The notes under the pieces are model-generated. The model saw only the letters and a list, made by a program, of their open reading frames with translations. It was not told the DNA's origin and searched no databases. A stretch of DNA of 64,000 nt from CAYVQF01 sp964454015 (GTDB taxonomy: Bacteria; Myxococcota_A; Bradymonadia; UBA4248), in the NCBI GenBank assembly GCA_964454015.1, contig CAYVQF010000021.1:1-64000 (forward strand). Direction: 5' to 3'. The position numbers and the translations under genes were made by a program. Within the stretch, counting starts at the first letter, position 1. Every line of letters begins with the position of its first letter. Shown here in pieces: positions 34,399 to 49,885 of this stretch.

Positions 34399-35097
34399 AT
34401 GCCATTCAGAGGAAAGAAATACAAGAACGTTTTCACAAAAGTCGATCGGCAGAAGCGTTACGACAGCGTCAGCGAAGCCATCAAACTGGTCAAAGCCACG
34501 AGCTATACCAAGTTTGACGGCTCCGTCGATGTGGCTGTGCGGCTCGGCGTTGATCCGCGGCATGCGGATCAAATGGTTCGTGGCGCGGTTGTACTGCCCA
34601 ATGGTATTGGCAAGACCGTTCGCGTCATCGTTTTCGCCGCGGGCGAGAAAGAACGCGAGGCCCGCGAAGCTGGCGCTGATATCGTCGGCTCTGACGACCT
34701 CGTCGAAAAAATCCAAGGCGGCTGGCTCGACTTCGACAAAGCCATCGCCACCCCCGACATGATGGGGAAAGTGGGCAAGCTCGGCCGGGTCCTCGGTCCG
34801 CGTGGCTTGATGCCCAACCCCAAGGTCGGCACGGTGACCATGGATGTCACCAAGGCCGTTCGCGAGCTCAAGGCCGGTCGGGTCGAGTTCAAGGTCGATC
34901 GCGCTGGGATCATCCATGCCCCCATCGGCCGCGTCTCTTTTACGCCCGAGAGCCTCGAAGAGAACTACCAAGCCCTCATCGACATGTTGATGCGACTCAA
35001 GCCGGCGGCCGCCAAAGGCCAATACGTCAGGTCCATCACCTTCAGCGCCACCATGGGTCCGGGCGTCAAGGTCGATCCGTCCGTAGCTGGCGTCTGA
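34399..35097 (+). CDS. rplA: 50S ribosomal protein L1
   Basis: A 232-residue L1: KRYDSVSEAIKLVKATSYTKFD, then DPRHADQMVRGAVVLPNGIGKT, and LGRVLGPRGLMPNPKVGTVT with the basic L1 signature, VEFKVDRAGIIHAPIGRVSF near the end. L1 binds 23S rRNA at the stalk and represses its own operon mRNA in known bacteria. The start has GGAGG upstream. The next gene rplJ is 292 nt away with its own promoter. Confidence 0.98.
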   Translation: MPFRGKKYKNVFTKVDRQKRYDSVSEAIKLVKATSYTKFDGSVDVAVRLGVDPRHADQMVRGAVVLPNGIGKTVRVIVFAAGEKEREAREAGADIVGSDDLVEKIQGGWLDFDKAIATPDMMGKVGKLGRVLGPRGLMPNPKVGTVTMDVTKAVRELKAGRVEFKVDRAGIIHAPIGRVSFTPESLEENYQALIDMLMRLKPAAAKGQYVRSITFSATMGPGVKVDPSVAGV

Positions 35098-35122
35098 TCC
35101 TGTCACTTTGTTCCTTTCTTGG

Positions 35123-35151
35123 TTGACAAAGGGCCCATGAACGCGTAAACA
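35123..35151 (+). promoter_or_regulatory. Consensus promoter for rplJ-rplL
   Basis: TTGACA at 35123-35128 and TAAACA at 35146-35151 are 17 nt apart. The +1 should fall near 35158, giving a leader of about 230 nt before rplJ at 35390. In other bacteria the rplJ leader binds the L10-(L12) complex for feedback control; the sequence here was not folded. Confidence 0.75.
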
Positions 35152-35167
35152 CGCCGGGCCTTTTGTC
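35125..35167 (+). terminator. Inverted repeat overlapping the rplJ promoter
   Basis: GACAAAGGGCCC (35125-35136) and GGGCCTTTTGTC (35156-35167) pair over 12 positions with one mismatch and a 19-nt loop. The distal arm contains TTTT. It may be a terminator for rplKA readthrough or an operator, since it overlaps both promoter elements. Confidence 0.4.
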
Positions 35168-35389
35168 GGCGGCCCCTGCACCGTCGGAGAAGTCGGTTCC
35201 TCAACGCGAGGATTAATGCCCAACGGGCGCCGGCCGAGCCGGAAGCATGGCTGACCCGAAATGTGACTTGCCTCTTAAAGGGCATCCTCTTCGGTACAAC
35301 CATCGGTTCGGAACCCACCCCACCCGGGGTTGGCCTCTCCCGCGAGAACTCGGGCGCTCTTTACCCGTTATCCGCAACCGAGGCTTGTC

Positions 35390-35908
35390 ATGAACCGAGA
35401 TCAGAAACGTGCCGCCATCGACGAGATGCGGACGCTCTTCAGCGATATGGACGCCATCGTCCTGGCTGATACTTCCGGCGTCGATGTCAACACCATCAAT
35501 AAAGTCCGCAGCATCTTCCGCGCTGAGGGTGTGCACTTCCGCGTCGTGAAGAACACCTTGGCCAAGCTCGCCCTCCAAGGCACCGAGCTCGAAGGCATCG
35601 CCAGCGCTTTCGTGGGCCCAACGGCTATCGCCCTCAAAGCAGGCGACCCCATCACGCCCGCCAAGATCGCCATCGAATTCGCCAAGGATAACCCCAAATT
35701 CGAGGTCAAAGGCGGTTACCTGCCCGGCAAAGTCCTCGATGCCCAGGGCGTCGTCGCCTTGTCGAAGATGAAAGGCCGCCAAGAAATGCGTGCTGAGCTC
35801 CTCAGCATCTTCAAGGCGCCGCAGACCCAGTTCGTGGGTGTGATGAACACCATGGTTACCCAGTTCCTGGGCGTCCTCAACGCCCGCGCCGATAAACTTG
35901 AAGGCTGA
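35390..35908 (+). CDS. rplJ: 50S ribosomal protein L10
   Basis: A 172-residue L10: MNRDQKRAAIDEMRTLFSDMDAIVLADTSGVDV start, RAEGVHFRVVKNTLAKLA, FVGPTAIAL, and the C-terminal L7/L12-binding helix region ending ARADKLEG. L10 carries the L7/L12 dimers on the stalk. The ATG at 35390 has GAGG at 6-9 nt; the longer frame starts in the leader. rplL follows after 71 nt. Confidence 0.97.
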   Translation: MNRDQKRAAIDEMRTLFSDMDAIVLADTSGVDVNTINKVRSIFRAEGVHFRVVKNTLAKLALQGTELEGIASAFVGPTAIALKAGDPITPAKIAIEFAKDNPKFEVKGGYLPGKVLDAQGVVALSKMKGRQEMRAELLSIFKAPQTQFVGVMNTMVTQFLGVLNARADKLEG

Positions 35909-35979
35909 GTTTCCCTTGGCATTTTTTCCTGTACCCTGTTGCATGGCCCGTCAATACGACGGCACACTTGGAGAGCCCC

Positions 35980-36363
35980 ATGTCCATTAGTGAAGAACAA
36001 GTCATTGAGTACCTCGAAAACCTCAACATCGTCCAGCTCAACAACCTGGTGAAGACCCTCGAGAGCAAGTGGGACGTCAAGGCCGCCTCTGGTGGTGCCG
36101 TGATGATGGCTGCTGCCGCGCCTGCCGCTGAAGCCGCCGCCGAACCCACCGAGTTCAAGGTGGTCTTGGCCGGTGTTGGCGACAAGAAAATCCAGGTGAT
36201 CAAAGAGATCCGCGCCATCACCGGTCTCGGCCTCAAAGAAGCCAAAGACCTGGTCGACGGCGCACCCGGCATCATCAAGGAAGGCGTGTCCAAGGAAGAA
36301 GCTGCCGACATGAAGTCCAAGATCGAAGCCTCTGGTGCCACCGTGGAAATCAAGCCCATGTAG
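35980..36363 (+). CDS. rplL: 50S ribosomal protein L7/L12
   Basis: A 127-residue L7/L12: N-terminal dimerisation helices (SEEQVIEYLENLNIVQLNNLV), an Ala-rich hinge with AAAAPAAEAAA, and the C-terminal domain EFKVVLAGVGDKKIQVIKEIRAITGLGLKEAKDLVDGAP...KEEAADMKSKIEASGATVEIK. It recruits translational GTPases. ATG 35980 has GGAG 7 nt upstream. Confidence 0.98.
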   Translation: MSISEEQVIEYLENLNIVQLNNLVKTLESKWDVKAASGGAVMMAAAAPAAEAAAEPTEFKVVLAGVGDKKIQVIKEIRAITGLGLKEAKDLVDGAPGIIKEGVSKEEAADMKSKIEASGATVEIKPM

Positions 36364-36387
36364 GCCACCTGTCCGCTTGGTGTCTCG

Positions 36388-36418
36388 AGAGCGTCCGTGG
36401 GTCACCCCGGGCGCTCTT
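36388..36418 (+). terminator. Hairpin after rplL
   Basis: AGAGCGTCC (36388-36396) pairs with GGGCGCTCT (36409-36417), and the inner GTGGG/CCCC can extend the stem. TCTTCG follows, so it is at best a partial terminator. A leaky structure here resembles the attenuator known between rplL and rpoB in E. coli, although here another gene intervenes. Confidence 0.45.
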
Positions 36419-36957
36419 CGTCGTTGAATGCCCACGTGGACCACTGCCCCTCGAGCATAGCTTTGAGCGAAAGTATCCCTGCGCAGCAAGTCCTTCTCCG
36501 GCCCCTGGCGATCCGCGATCTCTCTGGCGTACAGGATCTCTTCCTCGCGCTGACGGCTTGCCAGAACGATGCCTTCTCCGCCCTCCAAGAGAACCCCGTG
36601 CGCGTGTCCTACGAGATGCGCCGCCTCAGGCAGAACCTGCTCGCCGAGCAGCGTTATCTCTGCTTCGTGGCTGAGCATGAGGGGCGCTTGGCGGGCTACG
36701 CTGCGGGCGTCGTCGAGGTGCAGGCACCAATTTTCAAAGTCGACACCTATTGCTCCATCAATGAGGTCTTCGTGCAGGCCTCCTATCGGCGCCGGGGGCT
36801 GGGTCGCGCCCTGGTGACGGAGGTCCTCGCCGCGGCCCAGGCGATGGGGATTGGGTGGGCCAATGTGCACCTGGTGGGTGACGCCAGAGCAGCCGAGCCT
36901 TTCTTCGCCTCCCTGGGCTTTCACGTGGGTGCTTTGGAGCTGCGCAGCGCGTTGTGA
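36397..36957 (+). CDS. GNAT-family N-acetyltransferase
   Basis: A GNAT enzyme of up to 186 residues. The acetyl-CoA loop is YRRRGLGRALVTEVL, preceded by a strand INEVFVQASYRRRG with a usual V-shape signature and followed by WANVHLVGDARAAEPFFASLGF. The N-terminal strand is VLLRPLAIRDLSGVQDLFLAL. The start is uncertain: GTG 36397 is used, though it overlaps the hairpin after rplL; later GTG/TTG codons (36436, 36463) are possible since the fold begins near residue 32. The gene sits between rplL and rpoB, an unusual place. The substrate is unknown; ribosomal protein acetylation is only a guess from position. Confidence 0.8.
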   Translation: MGHPGRSSSLNAHVDHCPSSIALSESIPAQQVLLRPLAIRDLSGVQDLFLALTACQNDAFSALQENPVRVSYEMRRLRQNLLAEQRYLCFVAEHEGRLAGYAAGVVEVQAPIFKVDTYCSINEVFVQASYRRRGLGRALVTEVLAAAQAMGIGWANVHLVGDARAAEPFFASLGFHVGALELRSAL

Positions 36958-36998
36958 TCCGGCCTATGCATGAAACTGGCCAATTTCAGGAATAAGAG

Positions 36999-37027
36999 TT
37001 GACATCCTTGTCGCAAGCCAGTAGATT
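36999..37027 (+). promoter_or_regulatory. Consensus promoter for rpoB-rpoC
   Basis: TTGACA at 36999-37004 and TAGATT at 37022-37027 are separated by 17 nt. Transcription should start near 37034, leaving a leader of about 410 nt before the rpoB ATG at 37447. Confidence 0.8.
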
Positions 37028-37189
37028 CCCGCCGCCCTGGTTTTGCGCGTGCCTGGCGCTGGCTCAGGGTGGCGTGCGCATCGACGACGGTGGATGCATC
37101 CCGAGGCCCGCGGGCCCCTGGGAGCGCTTTTGCAGTGGCACAACATGAGACCCGGCGTCAGACGCGGTGACGCTTTGGGAGGAGATGGA

Positions 37190-37321
37190 ATGGGATGGGA
37201 AGACTGCAAAAGGACGAGCTGGCCCGTGAGCGCTTGCGTTGTGCACGAACCTCGCTTTTTTGGCATTCTACCTTCGCGATCCCGAAAAAATATTTGCCTT
37301 CGCTGCGGCGGAGGCCTGTGA
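37190..37321 (+). CDS. Possible 43-residue leader ORF upstream of rpoB
   Basis: The rpoB leader has GGGAGGAG at 37177-37184 followed by ATG at 37190 (spacing 5 nt). The frame encodes 43 residues with four Cys (C6, C16, C36, C39) and a basic middle (RSRKNICLRCGG), ending in TGA at 37319-37321. It lies wholly within the untranslated leader. It may be a leader peptide or a chance frame; no homology can be judged by eye. Confidence 0.35.
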   Translation: MGWEDCKRTSWPVSACVVHEPRFFGILPSRSRKNICLRCGGGL

Positions 37322-37372
37322 ATGATGAACAGCGCACCCCATCGTCCATAGCCGCCTGAGGACGCTCGGGCT

Positions 37373-37401
37373 GCAGCCATGGTCTTGCTGTCCATGGCTG
37401 C
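37373..37401 (+). promoter_or_regulatory. Perfect 10-bp hairpin in the rpoB leader
   Basis: GCAGCCATGG (37373-37382) and CCATGGCTGC (37392-37401) form a perfect 10-bp stem with a 9-nt loop, 45 nt before the rpoB start. No T-run follows, so it is not a terminator. It could be a protein-binding or mRNA-stabilising element. The remaining leader from 37035 shows no other clear structure by eye. Confidence 0.6.
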
Positions 37402-37446
37402 CGACGATGAAACGGTTGGGAACTGACGCGATACCGAGGAGAGCAG

Positions 37447-41565
<4,119 letters not shown>

Positions 41566-41575
41566 GCCAACGTGC

Positions 41576-41603
41576 CCGGTGCGCCCCCGAGGGGTGGCAC
41601 CGG
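41576..41603 (+). other. Hairpin in the rpoB-rpoC gap
   Basis: CCGGTGC (41576-41582) pairs with GCACCGG (41597-41603), and the inner CCCC/GGGG can extend the stem. No T-run, so probably a structural or processing element in the 119-nt intergenic region rather than a terminator. Confidence 0.5.
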
Positions 41604-41684
41604 CGGCGCAACGGTCAAGAGAGCATCGAGCGTTAACCCATTGTGTAGATCATCGCCTGCGGGCGTTGGGTCGAGAGGTCGAAA

Positions 41685-45791
<4,107 letters not shown>

Positions 45792-45814
45792 GACTCCGCC
45801 CCCAAGCCACGCCG

Positions 45815-45843
45815 AGGCCGCCTCCATGCGGCCCTTTTTTTTT
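45815..45843 (+). terminator. Strong rho-independent terminator after rpoC
   Basis: AGGCCGC and GCGGCC pair around CTCCAT and are followed by CTTTTTTTTT (nine T). It begins 24 nt beyond the rpoC stop and should end the rpoBC transcript. Confidence 0.9.
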
Positions 45844-46026
45844 GCTGCCACGTCCCTACAGGCGCACCCCTCCTCTCCGGCGCGCCCTTCAGCACCTGCC
45901 ACGCCGGATTCCCCCCGGGCGCGACAGTCACCCCTCCCGCCAGAACCTTCTTCGCGGTGGCCGCAGCATGGCCGCCCCGCGACCACAAGGCGCCCCCCTG
46001 CACGGACGACACGCAGCGAGTGCCCG
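45844..46026. other. Non-coding spacer after the rpoBC terminator
   Basis: This part of the 326-nt gap between rpoC and the small coiled-coil gene shows no convincing gene, repeat or hairpin. Open frames on the minus strand are Gly/Arg-rich and lack a ribosome site. Confidence 0.5.
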
Positions 46027-46055
46027 TTGACCCCAAAGCACAGAGGAGGCATAGT
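46027..46055 (+). promoter_or_regulatory. Possible promoter for the small coiled-coil gene
   Basis: TTGACC at 46027-46032 and CATAGT at 46050-46055 are 17 nt apart. They lie about 60 nt before the ATG at 46118. Each hexamer has one mismatch to consensus. Confidence 0.45.
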
Positions 46056-46117
46056 GCCGCCCCCGAGAGCCTAGCCCAGGTCAACGCCCCCTTAGGGAGT
46101 TCAAGCGGAGAGAAGCC

Positions 46118-46375
46118 ATGAAAGACCTCAAAGTACAGTTGGTGAACCAGGCGATGAAAATGCTCCAGACCGACACGGCCCAGAAGGTCATGGCGAGCCC
46201 GAGCGTCCAGAACGCCATGTCCTTCGTGTTCCAGGCCTCCTTCAAGGTCAAGAACGAAGTCCAGAGCACCAAGAGGAAGCTCGCCTCGGCCCTAGATCTG
46301 GTCACCAAAGAAGAGCTGCGCGAGCTGCGGCGCAACGTCGAACGCCTCGAGCGGCGGGTCAAGAAGGAGAACTGA
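46118..46375 (+). CDS. Small coiled-coil protein, phasin/BMFP-like
   Basis: An 85-residue highly charged protein of two parts: an N-terminal amphipathic helix (KDLKVQLVNQAMKMLQ, later MASPSVQNAMSFVFQASFKVKNEV) and a C-terminal coiled coil (LDLVTKEELRELRRNVERLERRVKKE). The C-terminal heptads resemble BMFP/YqiC or phasin-type helices, which bind membranes or granules, but the match is general. ATG 46118 has GGAGAG upstream. It converges with aat, whose stop is at 46376, immediately after its own stop. Confidence 0.75.
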   Translation: MKDLKVQLVNQAMKMLQTDTAQKVMASPSVQNAMSFVFQASFKVKNEVQSTKRKLASALDLVTKEELRELRRNVERLERRVKKEN

Positions 46376-47095
46376 TCAAGACACCGGACGTGGGCAGTGG
46401 TCATAGGGGTCGCCCTCGAAGCACCACCGCCCCCGCCGCTCAGGCCCAAGGCGAGCACGCCCCAAGCGCTCGAGAAAGACGGCCCGGGGCCAGTGGGTGG
46501 CGCCGAAGCGCGCCAGGTGCTCCGTGTAGACCTGGCAGTCGATGAAGTCCATCCCCCAGGCGCCCATTTCCCTGACGAAGAGGGCAAAGGCCACCTTCGA
46601 GGCGTCTGGGCGCAGGGCAAACATCGACTCGCCACAAAACGCATTCCCCACCCCGATGCCATAGAGGCCACCGACGAGGCGCTCCTCTTCCCAAGCCTCC
46701 ACACTGTGGGCATAGCCCATCTCATGGAGCTCGATATAGGCCTGCACCATCTCGGGGAGAATCCACGTGCCCCCTTGCTCTGGCCGCGGCACCCGAGCGC
46801 AGGCCTCGATGACCCGCGCAAAGGCCGTATCCATGCTCAGCCTATAGGGACGCCGGTAGATGCGCTGCCGCAGGGAGCGGGGCACGGCCAGCACCGCAGG
46901 GCTGAGGACGAAGCGCGGATCGGGGCTGTGCCACATCAGGGGGTAGTCCTCGTGGGGCCAAGGAAAAATCCCATGCCTATAGGCCAAAAGGAGGCGCTCC
47001 GGGCGCAGGTCTCCCCCGATAGCCAACAAGCCCTGGGCGTCAGCCAAGTGGGGCTGGGGAAATCGAATCTCATGGTCGAGGAGAAATACAGGCAT
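46376..47095 (-). CDS. aat: Leucyl/phenylalanyl-tRNA--protein transferase
   Basis: A 239-residue protein of the Aat family: FPQPHLADAQGLLAIGGDL, RHGIFPW, MWHSPDPRFVL and YELHEMGYAHSVEAWEEERLVGGLYG-like segments match, ending with FCGESMFALRPDASKVAF, IDCQVYTEHLARFGA. It adds Leu or Phe to N-terminal Lys/Arg, directing proteins to ClpS/ClpAP. The start is MPVFLLDHE at 47095 (GAGGTGG upstream); the longer frame is non-coding. It is divergent from the IPT/Kelch lipoprotein. Confidence 0.93.
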   Translation of the reverse strand: MPVFLLDHEIRFPQPHLADAQGLLAIGGDLRPERLLLAYRHGIFPWPHEDYPLMWHSPDPRFVLSPAVLAVPRSLRQRIYRRPYRLSMDTAFARVIEACARVPRPEQGGTWILPEMVQAYIELHEMGYAHSVEAWEEERLVGGLYGIGVGNAFCGESMFALRPDASKVAFALFVREMGAWGMDFIDCQVYTEHLARFGATHWPRAVFLERLGRARLGPERRGRWCFEGDPYDHCPRPVS

Positions 47096-47287
47096 GACCA
47101 CCTCTGGCGCAGCCGCGGCTCCAGCCTCGCGCAACCAACGATCTGAATACGCAAGCGAACATTTTCTAACTGCAAAGAATGCGCACAGTCCATAAATTCC
47201 TGCTAAACTCATCGCCGTGTGTCTTGCAGCGACCCAGCAGGTCTGGTTAACGGGAACCCACTCTCTGGGTTTACTAGGAGTTGAACC

Positions 47288-49735
47288 ATGAAGCACTGGA
47301 ATCAGCGTGGCCTGGCCTCGAGCCCTTGGCTCCTCTTCTCTCTCTTCGCTCTGGCATCCTTGAGCGCCGCCTGCGGTGCCGATCGCCAAGGCCCCAGTCC
47401 CAAGATCGAACGGGTCGAGCCCAACGTCATCCACACGGCCAACCAAGACGCCACGGTGACCCTCATCGGCACGGGCTTCTCCCCTGCCATCGAAGGGGCC
47501 CTCGACGACCCCCGCGTGATGATGCCCAAGATCGAGCTCATCGGCCAAGACGGCACGGTCTACCACATCGATCAGGCCAACGTCTCCTTCCCCGCCGACG
47601 ACATCTCAGGCACACGCCTCGTGGTCACCGTGCCGGCCCAGCTCGTCCCACCGCGCGCCCTGGGCGAACCCGACGCCATCTACGACCTCAAGGTGATCAA
47701 CCCCGATGGCTCGAGCCACACCCTGACCGCTGCCATCACCGTACGCGCACCCTCGTTCTTCGCCATCACCTCCATCGACCCACCTTTCGCTTGCACCTGC
47801 GCCGATCAGCTCGTCACCATCGTCTCCGACGGTGCTTTCGTGTCCACCCCCGTCGTAGGCGTGCGCCCTGCCGACCAGAGCGATCTCAACGATCTCTCCT
47901 TCCTGCAGCGCGTGGCCTTCGTCGACGCCAACACCCTCACGGCCGTCGTGCCGGCAGGGCTCCCGTTGGGCACCTACGATCTCGTGGTCATCAATCCAGA
48001 GAGTGACGGCCGCATCGGCCTCCTCGAGGATTCCCTCCGCATCGTCCGCTTCCCCATCCCGCGCATCGTCCACATCCTCCCTGGGCGCGGCACCACCCAG
48101 GTCAACACCGGCTTGACCATCTTCGGGCGCGACTTCCGCGGCCCGGCGCGGGTCGAGCTCCTCAACCCATCCATGACGGTGGTCGAGTCCCTGACCCCGG
48201 CCCGGGTCACGGCGGAACAGATCGATGTCCAAGTCCCCACCACCCGCATGAGCGTCGGGCCCTACCTGGTGCGCGTCGTCAATGAAGACGAAGAGACCTA
48301 CTATTCTTACGCCAGCTTCCTCGTCACCAACCCGGCTGGCAACCTCAACACCTTCGAGCAAGACAGCCCCACGGTCATCGGGCGGCGCATGGTCGCCGGC
48401 ACCTCCGTCGCCGACGATCTGGGCAACCGCTATATCGTGGCCATCGGGGGCGACACGGGCCAGAACGGTGAGGTGCTCGACACCATCGAAAGGGCCCAAC
48501 TCTCCAAGTTCGGCGCCCTGAGCGCCTGGCAAGTGCAGCGCAACACCCTCACGGTGCCGCGCCGCGGCGCATCGGCCGTGGCGCTGCCCCTCTTCAACCC
48601 TGCCTACTCCCCATATATCCCCGAAAAGACTTACGTCTATGTCGTCGGCGGTCGCGACGCCAGCGGCAACGTCCTGAACACGGTCGAACGCGCCGTCGTG
48701 CTGAGCTCGACCGAAGCGCCAACCTTGCAAGCCGAACCCGCCGCGAGCGCGGGCAGCCTCGCTGCCGGCACCTGGTACTACAAAGTCTCGGCGGTCCTCG
48801 CCGCGGACGACGCCGATAACCCGGGCGGCGAGACCCTCCCCTCAGACGAGGCGATCATCCGCACCGGCGCGAACGGCGCCGTCACCTTGTCCTGGGCGCC
48901 CGTAACGGTGCGTGGAAGCGCCGCCGTGGCCTACCGGATTTACCGCAGCCCCGAAGTCGACGGTCGCTCCCAAGACGAACGCTTCCTCGCCGAGGTGACC
49001 ACGACGTCCTACACCGACGACGGCTCACAGTCCACCACCGACGCGGCGCCGCACTTTCCCGGTGCCACTGGCGTCTTCCACGAGATCAACCGCCGCATGA
49101 CCATGCCGCGCTGGGGCCACCACGCGCTCCTCGTCCAAGGCGACGACGGCAACCGCCACTTGGCCGCCGTCGCCGGCAGCGCCGGCCAAGTGGTGCTCGA
49201 CACCATCGAGTTCGCCGCTTTCGACGTCGACGGCAACCTGGGTGGCTTCAACCCATCGGCAGAAGTGTTGGCCGTCGGCCGGGTCTTTCCCGCGGCCGTG
49301 GTGCAGACCAAGGCCAACGTCGCCACTTACGACCAGAACGGCTCGCGCTTGTGGCTCGCCGGTGGCTACACCTCGACCGCCGCCACGGACACCATCGAGT
49401 GGGCCGATTTCGGCACCAGCCTCGGTGCTTGGGAAACCCTCGGCAAGAAGGTGCTGGCCCGCGGCGGCTCCATGGCGGTCATCACCAACCAGAAAGCCTT
49501 TTTCTTGGGCGGCGCCGGTGGCACCCCTGAGGCGCCGACGGCAGTGCGCACCGATGGGCGCGACTCCCAGTTCGACGGCGTAGGGATGCTCTCGGGCGCC
49601 GTCAACTCGACCGCCAGCTCTCTCCTCAGCCCGCGCGCCTTCGGGGTGGCCATCACGGGCGCCGGCTTCATCTACTTCGTCGGCGGCACATCCAACGGCG
49701 TCGACGCGGCCAACGCAGTGGAGCGCACCTTCTAG
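47288..49735 (+). CDS. IPT/TIG and Kelch-repeat lipoprotein
   Basis: An 815-residue secreted protein with a lipoprotein signal (FALASLSAAC, Cys29). Residues ~38-345 look like three IPT/TIG immunoglobulin-like domains (each with a strand such as IERVEPNVIHTANQDATVTLIGTGFSP, ITSIDPPFACTC, IVHILPGRGTTQVNTGLTIFGRDFRG). Residues ~350-455 and ~590-810 carry Kelch-like blades with GG.D..G.VLDTIERA, YVVGGRDASGNVLNTVERA and WLAGGYTSTAATDTIE. An FnIII-like segment (YYKVSAVLAADD..., AYRIYRSPEVDG) splits the Kelch blades. The layout suggests a surface adhesin or binding protein. AGGAG precedes the ATG. Adjacent genes give no clear partner. Confidence 0.8.
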   Translation: MKHWNQRGLASSPWLLFSLFALASLSAACGADRQGPSPKIERVEPNVIHTANQDATVTLIGTGFSPAIEGALDDPRVMMPKIELIGQDGTVYHIDQANVSFPADDISGTRLVVTVPAQLVPPRALGEPDAIYDLKVINPDGSSHTLTAAITVRAPSFFAITSIDPPFACTCADQLVTIVSDGAFVSTPVVGVRPADQSDLNDLSFLQRVAFVDANTLTAVVPAGLPLGTYDLVVINPESDGRIGLLEDSLRIVRFPIPRIVHILPGRGTTQVNTGLTIFGRDFRGPARVELLNPSMTVVESLTPARVTAEQIDVQVPTTRMSVGPYLVRVVNEDEETYYSYASFLVTNPAGNLNTFEQDSPTVIGRRMVAGTSVADDLGNRYIVAIGGDTGQNGEVLDTIERAQLSKFGALSAWQVQRNTLTVPRRGASAVALPLFNPAYSPYIPEKTYVYVVGGRDASGNVLNTVERAVVLSSTEAPTLQAEPAASAGSLAAGTWYYKVSAVLAADDADNPGGETLPSDEAIIRTGANGAVTLSWAPVTVRGSAAVAYRIYRSPEVDGRSQDERFLAEVTTTSYTDDGSQSTTDAAPHFPGATGVFHEINRRMTMPRWGHHALLVQGDDGNRHLAAVAGSAGQVVLDTIEFAAFDVDGNLGGFNPSAEVLAVGRVFPAAVVQTKANVATYDQNGSRLWLAGGYTSTAATDTIEWADFGTSLGAWETLGKKVLARGGSMAVITNQKAFFLGGAGGTPEAPTAVRTDGRDSQFDGVGMLSGAVNSTASSLLSPRAFGVAITGAGFIYFVGGTSNGVDAANAVERTF

Positions 49736-49885
49736 CTCGGTCGCTGCGCAGCCGAGTAGCCGCCTGGCCGCTGGGGCGCTCGCGCCATCGTCGTTGACAG
49801 CCAAGCTGGCATTGGGCATGGTCGCCCACAGCGATGCCAGCCGACTTCACACAGACGATCGGTTGAGAGAGGGTGGCGCAACAAC

